Source: Bacteroidota bacterium (lineage in GTDB: Bacteria > Bacteroidota > Bacteroidia > Flavobacteriales > Weeksellaceae). Taken from it: 17,823 nucleotides of DNA. Of this stretch, positions 13,321 to 17,823 are shown piece by piece. A program made the translations under genes and the position numbers. The stretch spans positions 1-17,823 of the forward strand of contig JAEWIE010000015.1 in assembly GCA_023387375.1 (NCBI GenBank), read 5' to 3'. The first letter of the stretch is position 1. Each line of letters opens with the position of its first letter. The notes under the pieces are model-generated. The model did not search any database and was not told the origin of the DNA. It saw only the letters and a program-made list of their open reading frames with translations.

Positions 13321-14400
13321 ATGTTTGTAAAATCCGTTCTTCGAATTCTGATTGGTCTTATCTTCATCATTTCTGGCTTTGTAAAAGCGGTGGACCCTGT
13401 AGGGTTCTCCTTCAAACTTGAAGAATATTTTTCTGCGGCCGTTTTCAATATGCCGTTTTTAGAGTCTTACGCTTTGGCTATTTCGATTTTTGTGGTTGCT
13501 TTAGAGCTTCTTTTAGGGGTCGCGCTACTCATTGGTTTTCGAATCAAAAAGACTCTTCTTATTCTTATTGCACTTTGTGTGTTTTTTGCGTTCCTTACTT
13601 TCTATTCCGCTTATTTTAATGTAGTCACGGATTGTGGCTGCTTTGGAGATGCCCTTAAGTTAGAACCCTGGCAAAGTTTCTGGAAGGATATAATTCTTCT
13701 TGTGGGACTGTTATTTCTATGGAGGGGATACTCGAAAGCAGAGCCTTCGAGAGGAAGTGAAAAAGGGAAATGGATCGCGATGGGACTGGGCCTTTTGGTA
13801 ACCGTCTTTATTGTTTGCTTTGGAATTAAGAGCGAGCCTTTAATTGACTTTAGAGATTACAAAGTCGGAACCGATTTAAAGGCAGAAAAACAAAAACTAA
13901 AACAAAACCCTGCTCAGTATCAGACCGTCTATTCTTTAAAAAATAGGAAAACAGGCGAAGTGAAAGAAGTCTCTCAGGATGCTTACATAGCGGATGCCTC
14001 TTATTGGAGCGAAGGCTCGGATTGGAAAATTCAGCAAAGCGCCACAAAACAAGAACTCGTGAAAAAAGGCTATGAGTCGGAGGTGCTTAAATTTAGAATT
14101 GAAAACAAAAAAGGAGAAGACATTACGCCTCTTATTTTGGATGCGGAGCATGTCGTATTACTCTTTTCTTACGCGCCGCAGAACCTTTCTCAGCAGGATT
14201 TGCAAGAGGCGCAAAATGCGGTTCGAGGTCATCCTTTAGTCTATGGTGTTTCCACATCGCTTCAAACCTTTTCGGATCTGGAAAATACAACCATGGACCC
14301 GACAGCCATTAAAACCATTGCACGAAGCAATCCGTTTGTTCTTGTGCTTCACAAAGGAAAAATTGTCGTTAAAAAACCTATATCCGAGTATTCAAAATAA
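13321..14400 (+). CDS. DoxX/MauE-like membrane protein with thioredoxin-like C-terminal domain (BT_3928-type)
   Basis: A 359-residue inner-membrane protein. The N-terminal half holds four hydrophobic helices (about 5-22, 50-72, 78-98, 122-135) of DoxX/MauE type, with the motif VTDCGCFGDAL (102-112) containing Cys105 and Cys107. A fifth helix lies at about 152-169. The remainder (about 170-359) is soluble and probably periplasmic. Its last 95 residues look like a thioredoxin fold (EHVVLLFSYAPQ, later NPFVLVLHKGKIVVKK) but lack the CxxC active site; there is no cysteine there at all. MauE-type proteins take part in thiol redox or disulfide transfer, so a redox role is possible but unproven. The start is 12 bases after the DUF1599 stop, indicating cotranscription. 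Confidence 0.85.
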   Translation: MFVKSVLRILIGLIFIISGFVKAVDPVGFSFKLEEYFSAAVFNMPFLESYALAISIFVVALELLLGVALLIGFRIKKTLLILIALCVFFAFLTFYSAYFNVVTDCGCFGDALKLEPWQSFWKDIILLVGLLFLWRGYSKAEPSRGSEKGKWIAMGLGLLVTVFIVCFGIKSEPLIDFRDYKVGTDLKAEKQKLKQNPAQYQTVYSLKNRKTGEVKEVSQDAYIADASYWSEGSDWKIQQSATKQELVKKGYESEVLKFRIENKKGEDITPLILDAEHVVLLFSYAPQNLSQQDLQEAQNAVRGHPLVYGVSTSLQTFSDLENTTMDPTAIKTIARSNPFVLVLHKGKIVVKKPISEYSK

Positions 14401-14426
14401 GTCCAAATTTAAAATTAAATAGCGCT

Positions 14427-14774
14427 ATGCAAAAATCAAATAAATCCATCGCCGGATACCATCTTCTTATGATTCTATCCTCGGTCGATAATGAATTCTC
14501 TCCTGAGGAAGGAATTAAAATTCAGGAGTATCTTGCGGAAGAATTTCCTTTTCGTATTAATCTTGACAATGAAATCGATGCCATTGCGCACCTTAAACCT
14601 GAGGAATGGAAAGACCATTTTGAATTCCATGCCCGCTGCTTTTTAGAAGATTCGGTAGAGGAGGAAAGAAAAGGATTTTTGAAGTTTGCTAAGAGTTTAA
14701 TAAAGGCGGATGAAGAAGTAAGTCCTGATGAGCATCGTTTCTACTTATTACTAAAAGCGCTTTGGAACGCATAA
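14427..14774 (+). CDS. TerB-like small helical protein
   Basis: A 115-residue soluble protein, all helical in appearance. It resembles the TerB fold: an N-terminal segment YHLLMILSSVDNEFSPEEGIKIQEYLAE (11-38) and a second similar segment FAKSLIKADEEVSPDEHRFYLLLKALW, each with an acidic loop (DNEFSPEE, DEEVSPDE) between helices as in the metal-binding tellurite-resistance-like family. Similarity is judged by eye and the function is unknown; tellurite resistance should not be assumed. It follows the DoxX-like gene by 26 bases and precedes the S9 peptidase start by 14 bases, so it belongs to the same transcription unit. Confidence 0.72.
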   Translation: MQKSNKSIAGYHLLMILSSVDNEFSPEEGIKIQEYLAEEFPFRINLDNEIDAIAHLKPEEWKDHFEFHARCFLEDSVEEERKGFLKFAKSLIKADEEVSPDEHRFYLLLKALWNA

Positions 14775-14788
14775 ATAAAACGACTACT

Positions 14789-16915
14789 ATGAAAAAATCT
14801 TTAATTCTATCCGGAATAATTTTTTGTGCTATGACAAATGCTCAACAATGGCCGGCTATTTCGCCCCCAATCGCAGAGACCCAGTCTCATGTAAGAACCA
14901 TCCATGGGGATTCCGTCGAGGATCCTTACTACTGGATGATTGACTATTTTAAAAAAGGAAAAGACTCTCAAAAAGTGGTAGACTACCTAGCGGCGGAAAA
15001 CACCTATTGGGAGGCTATGATGAAAGATACGGAGCCTCTTCGTGAATCCCTTTACAAGGAAATGCGCGCGAAGATTAAAGAACAGGACGAGTCTGTGCCC
15101 GTCTTTAGAAATGGCTATTATTACTACACACGCACGGAGCAAGGAAAGCAGTACTTTAAGTACGCAAGAAAGAAAGGCTCTTTGAACGCTAAAGAAGAAC
15201 TTCTTCTTGACGTAGACAAACTGGCAGAAGGCAAAGCTTACTACGCGGCCTCTGGATTTTCGATTTCACCTGACAACTCAAAGATGATCTTTGGGGTGGA
15301 CGATGTGTCGAGAAGGCAATACGAACTTTTTATAAAGGATTTAAAAACGGGCGAAATCAAAAGCCTCGGAATTAAAAATACCACAGGTCGCGCCACTTGG
15401 GCAAACGACAATCAAACGATTTTTTACACCGCAAAGAATCCAGAGACTCTTTTGTCGGAAAAAATCATGCGTCACACGCTTGGTACTCCATCAAGCAAAG
15501 ACGAGGTGGTTTATTTAGAGAAAGACAATACGAACTACATTGGACAGTATAAGAGTAAAAACGAAAAATACATTCTAATTAGTTCCTCAGCGACCACCTC
15601 GTCTGAAGTATGGTATTTAGATGCAGACAAGCCTCTTGAGGCTTTTAAAGTCTTTCAACCTAGAATGGAAGATGTACTTTATGACGTGACGGCCCTTGAG
15701 GATCGATTCTTAATTACGACCAACAAGGATGCGCTTAATTTCAAAATTATGGAAACGCCCCTTAATGCAACGGGCGTAGAGAATTGGAAAGATTACATCG
15801 GACATAGAGACGATGTGCTCATCGAAGGAATCGATGAGTTCAAAAATTATCTCGTGGTTCAAGAAAGACAAAATGGACTTACTCAGCTTATTATTCATAA
15901 CCGCAAAACGGGAAAGAAAGAAGCTTTGAAATTTGACGAACCGGCTTATACCTTGAGCGCTTCCTCGAATCCGGAATACAATACAGATGAGTTCCGTTTT
16001 GGATTCACCTCGATGGTGACTCCATCGTCTCAATTTGAACAGAATTTAGCTACAGGAAAAAGAGTTCTTCTTAAACAGCAGGAAGTTCTTGGTGGCTATG
16101 ACAAATCCAATTATGTGACCGAACGAATCTTTGCTCCTGCAAGAGACGGAGTGATGATCCCAATGTCTATCGTATACAAAAAAGGAATGAAGAAAGACGG
16201 GCAAAACCCACTTCTACTTTATGCTTATGGATCCTACGGTAGCTCGATGAACGCTTCGTTCTCCACCACTAGACTTTCGCTTTTAGACCGCGGTTTTGTC
16301 TACGTACTTACTCACATTCGTGGAGGACAAGAAATGGGAAGGCAGTGGTATGAAGATGGAAAAATGATGAAGAAGATCAATACCTTCACTGACTTCATCG
16401 ATTCGGGAAAATACCTAGTAAAAGAGAAATATTCCTCACCTAAGCACATGTACGCGCAGGGAGGCTCTGCGGGAGGACTCTTAGTGGGAGCTGTAGCCAA
16501 CATGGCGCCGGAACTCTTTAATGGCATTATTGCTCAAGTTCCTTTTGTGGATGTCGTGAATACAATGCTTGATGAATCGATTCCGTTGACGACCAATGAG
16601 TATGACGAGTGGGGAAATCCAAACGAAAAAGAGGCCTACGAGTATATGAAATCCTATTCTCCTTATGAAAATGTGGAGAAGAAAAACTATCCGAACCTAC
16701 TCGTTACGACAGGACTTCATGATTCTCAGGTACAGTACTTTGAGCCTGCAAAATGGACTGCAAGACTACGCGCACTAAAAACAGATAACAATGTACTTCT
16801 TCTAAAAACGGATATGGCCTACGGTCACGGTGGCGCTTCGGGTCGTTTTGATTACTTGAAAGACCTAGCGTTAGTGTACGCGTTTATGTTTAAATTAGAA
16901 GGAATTACAAAATAA
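14789..16915 (+). CDS. ptrB: Oligopeptidase B-like S9 peptidase with signal peptide
   Basis: A 708-residue serine peptidase of the prolyl oligopeptidase family (S9A), closest by eye to oligopeptidase B (protease II), which cleaves short peptides after basic residues. The start at 14789 gives a clean signal peptide, MKKSLILSGIIFCAMTNA, cut before QQ, so I place it in the periplasm. An earlier in-frame ATG at 14762 would overlap the preceding gene and bury the signal. The N-terminal part forms the beta-propeller; the C-terminal alpha/beta hydrolase holds Ser560 in YAQGGSAGG, Asp645 in TTGLHDSQVQYFEPAKW and His680 in YGHGGASGRF. The segment IAQVPFVDVVNTMLDESIPL is also typical of oligopeptidase B. 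Substrate preference is inferred from the family. Confidence 0.93.
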   Translation: MKKSLILSGIIFCAMTNAQQWPAISPPIAETQSHVRTIHGDSVEDPYYWMIDYFKKGKDSQKVVDYLAAENTYWEAMMKDTEPLRESLYKEMRAKIKEQDESVPVFRNGYYYYTRTEQGKQYFKYARKKGSLNAKEELLLDVDKLAEGKAYYAASGFSISPDNSKMIFGVDDVSRRQYELFIKDLKTGEIKSLGIKNTTGRATWANDNQTIFYTAKNPETLLSEKIMRHTLGTPSSKDEVVYLEKDNTNYIGQYKSKNEKYILISSSATTSSEVWYLDADKPLEAFKVFQPRMEDVLYDVTALEDRFLITTNKDALNFKIMETPLNATGVENWKDYIGHRDDVLIEGIDEFKNYLVVQERQNGLTQLIIHNRKTGKKEALKFDEPAYTLSASSNPEYNTDEFRFGFTSMVTPSSQFEQNLATGKRVLLKQQEVLGGYDKSNYVTERIFAPARDGVMIPMSIVYKKGMKKDGQNPLLLYAYGSYGSSMNASFSTTRLSLLDRGFVYVLTHIRGGQEMGRQWYEDGKMMKKINTFTDFIDSGKYLVKEKYSSPKHMYAQGGSAGGLLVGAVANMAPELFNGIIAQVPFVDVVNTMLDESIPLTTNEYDEWGNPNEKEAYEYMKSYSPYENVEKKNYPNLLVTTGLHDSQVQYFEPAKWTARLRALKTDNNVLLLKTDMAYGHGGASGRFDYLKDLALVYAFMFKLEGITK

Positions 16916-16928
16916 AAGAAAGAAATTT

Positions 16929-17687
16929 ATGAGAAAAAAGATTGTCGCTGGAAACTGGAAAATGAATAAAGATTACGTAGGAGCGCAGCAGCTTCTTACG
17001 CAGCTCCTTAGTTATACCTCAAACCATGAGCTTCCCTGCGAAGTTCACGTAGCCCCGCCTGCGCTTTATGCGATGATGGCAAAGGACGTCTTAGACCATG
17101 GCAAAGTAAAAGTGCTGACTCAAGACGTAAGTGAACATGAGGAGGGAGCCTACACGGGTGAAATCTCAGTTCAGATGCTAAAATCAATAGGAGTAGAAGG
17201 CTCTTTGGTAGGGCACTCTGAGCGTCGTCAGTACCATGGAGAAACGGATTCTCACTGCGCTGTGAAAGTAAAAAAACTTTTAGACGCTGGACTTATGCCT
17301 ATCTATTGCAACGGAGAAACCCTTGAGCAGAGAAAAGCGGGAGAGCACCTTGATGTGGTAAAGAATCAAACAGAAGTGGCCCTATTTGGACTCTCTGCGG
17401 AGGAAATTCAAAAGGTTGTGATTGCTTACGAACCGGTTTGGGCGATTGGAACCGGCGAGACTGCGAGTCCTGAGCAGGCTCAAGAAATTCATGCGCATAT
17501 TCGTAGTATTATATCAGCTAAGTATGGAGAGGAAGTAGCGCAATCGATTCCTATTCTTTACGGTGGATCTGTTAAACCAGACAATGCAAAAGAGATTTTT
17601 TCGCAAGGTGATATTGATGGAGGACTCATTGGAGGCGCGGCCCTTAAAATCGATGATTTTTCAAAAATAATTGAAGCTTTTGCTTAA
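16929..17687 (+). CDS. tpiA: Triosephosphate isomerase
   Basis: A 252-residue cytoplasmic TIM-barrel enzyme that interconverts dihydroxyacetone phosphate and glyceraldehyde 3-phosphate in glycolysis. The active-site residues are all present: Lys11 in GNWKMN, His96 in LVGHSERR and Glu168 in AYEPVWAIGTG, the last being the catalytic base beside the flexible loop. The phosphate-binding YGGSVKPDNA (211-220) and GGLIGGAAL (231-239) segments close the barrel. Where many homologues have CIGE or CVGE, this one reads CNGE (127-130). The gene starts 13 bases after the S9 peptidase stop with AAAGAAA upstream, so it is probably translated from the same message. Two terminator hairpins follow. Confidence 0.97.
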   Translation: MRKKIVAGNWKMNKDYVGAQQLLTQLLSYTSNHELPCEVHVAPPALYAMMAKDVLDHGKVKVLTQDVSEHEEGAYTGEISVQMLKSIGVEGSLVGHSERRQYHGETDSHCAVKVKKLLDAGLMPIYCNGETLEQRKAGEHLDVVKNQTEVALFGLSAEEIQKVVIAYEPVWAIGTGETASPEQAQEIHAHIRSIISAKYGEEVAQSIPILYGGSVKPDNAKEIFSQGDIDGGLIGGAALKIDDFSKIIEAFA

Positions 17688-17693
17688 AGAATT

Positions 17694-17711
17694 AAGCAAG
17701 CCTGCTTTTTT
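17694..17711 (+). terminator. Small terminator after tpiA
   Basis: AAGCA and TGCTT form a 5-bp stem around AGCC, followed by a run of T residues. Confidence 0.45.
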
Positions 17712-17716
17712 AAATG

Positions 17717-17747
17717 AATAAGGTCTGAGAAATCAGGCCTTATTTTT
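17717..17747 (+). terminator. Main terminator after tpiA
   Basis: A 12-bp stem (17717-17728 with 17733-17744, one G-T pair) carries a GAAA tetraloop and is followed by T-rich sequence. Its tail runs into the next promoter's -7 box. Confidence 0.8.
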
Positions 17748-17749
17748 AT

Positions 17750-17757
17750 TATCTTTG
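17750..17757 (+). promoter_or_regulatory. -7 element of prmA, likely leaderless
   Basis: TATCTTTG, four bases (CCCC), then ATG: the same arrangement as at 10167-10179. It begins three bases after the tpiA terminator. Confidence 0.55.
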
Positions 17758-17761
17758 CCCC

Positions 17762-17823
17762 ATGGAAACGTACTTAGAATTTGATTTCAAAATTGCCCCT
17801 TTAAAGCCTTGGGATGAAATCCT
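17762..17823 (+). CDS. prmA: Start of ribosomal protein L11 methyltransferase (partial)
   Basis: Only the first 20 codons are in the window; they read METYLEFDFKIAPLKPWDEI and continue past the right edge. This resembles the N-terminus of Bacteroidota PrmA, which methylates ribosomal protein L11 using S-adenosylmethionine. The position right after tpiA fits the gene order I recall in flavobacteria. The methyltransferase domain itself is not visible, so identification rests on a short match plus context. Confidence 0.7.
   Translation, partial: METYLEFDFKIAPLKPWDEI

Noticed and set aside
14762..14788. Earlier start of the S9 peptidase at 14762
   Set aside because: It would overlap the preceding gene and put nine polar residues in front of a normal signal peptide.
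1..17823. A novel defence, toxin or biosynthetic system
   Set aside because: Every large reading frame is explained by housekeeping, envelope or IS genes; the few unknowns (10179-10415, the DUF1599, DoxX-like and TerB-like genes) show no toxin, nuclease, helicase or synthase motifs.

Overview
The window looks like a stretch of chromosome from a member of the Bacteroidota, most likely a flavobacterium. The evidence is a short archaeal-type prolyl-tRNA synthetase, several good matches to the Bacteroidota promoter form (TTG, about 19 nt, TAnnTTTG), little sign of Shine-Dalgarno sequences, flavobacterial-style DnaG and DnaJ with degenerate zinc sites, and the layout folP / DUF1599 / DoxX-like / tpiA / prmA. 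Genus is not assigned. Almost all of the sequence is coding and most of it is housekeeping.

Layout. 1-965 (minus): a Tyr/Gly-rich lipoprotein that runs off the left edge. 1117-2592: proS. 2677-3954: a DUF937-membrane-OmpA envelope protein, closed by a strong terminator. 4122-5450: an Nramp metal importer (mntH type) with the best promoter in the window and a perfect inverted repeat at its expected transcription start. 5542-7269: grpE and dnaJ, the DnaK co-chaperones. 7377-8066 and 8141-10060 (minus): clpP and dnaG, convergent with dnaJ across terminators. 10179-10415: a small unknown gene whose stop codon overlaps that of convergent folP (10412-11290, minus).

An IS3-family insertion sequence occupies 11312-12689. 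It has about 34-bp imperfect terminal inverted repeats starting TGT, a 3-bp TTT target duplication, an orfA/orfB pair in a -1 frame relation, an A_AAA_AAC slippery heptamer, and an intact DDE triad. It landed between folP and its divergent neighbour, 9 bp upstream of the folP -7 element, so it probably split the folP promoter. To the right, 12766-17687 reads as one plus-strand gene row: a tandem-duplicated DUF1599 protein, a DoxX/MauE-like membrane protein with a thioredoxin-like tail, a TerB-like small protein, a secreted oligopeptidase B-like S9 peptidase, and tpiA. Two terminator hairpins follow, then the start of prmA at 17762.

Functional themes are protein quality control (grpE, dnaJ, clpP, S9 peptidase), translation (proS, prmA), replication priming (dnaG), folate synthesis (folP), glycolysis (tpiA) and envelope/metal homeostasis. 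I found no CRISPR array, tRNA, rRNA, phage module or defence system. The points most worth a second look are the IS in the folP promoter, the apparently leaderless start architecture (TAnnTTTG, four bases, ATG) at three genes, the putative operator at mntH, and the loss of zinc ligands in DnaG, DnaJ and ProRS.
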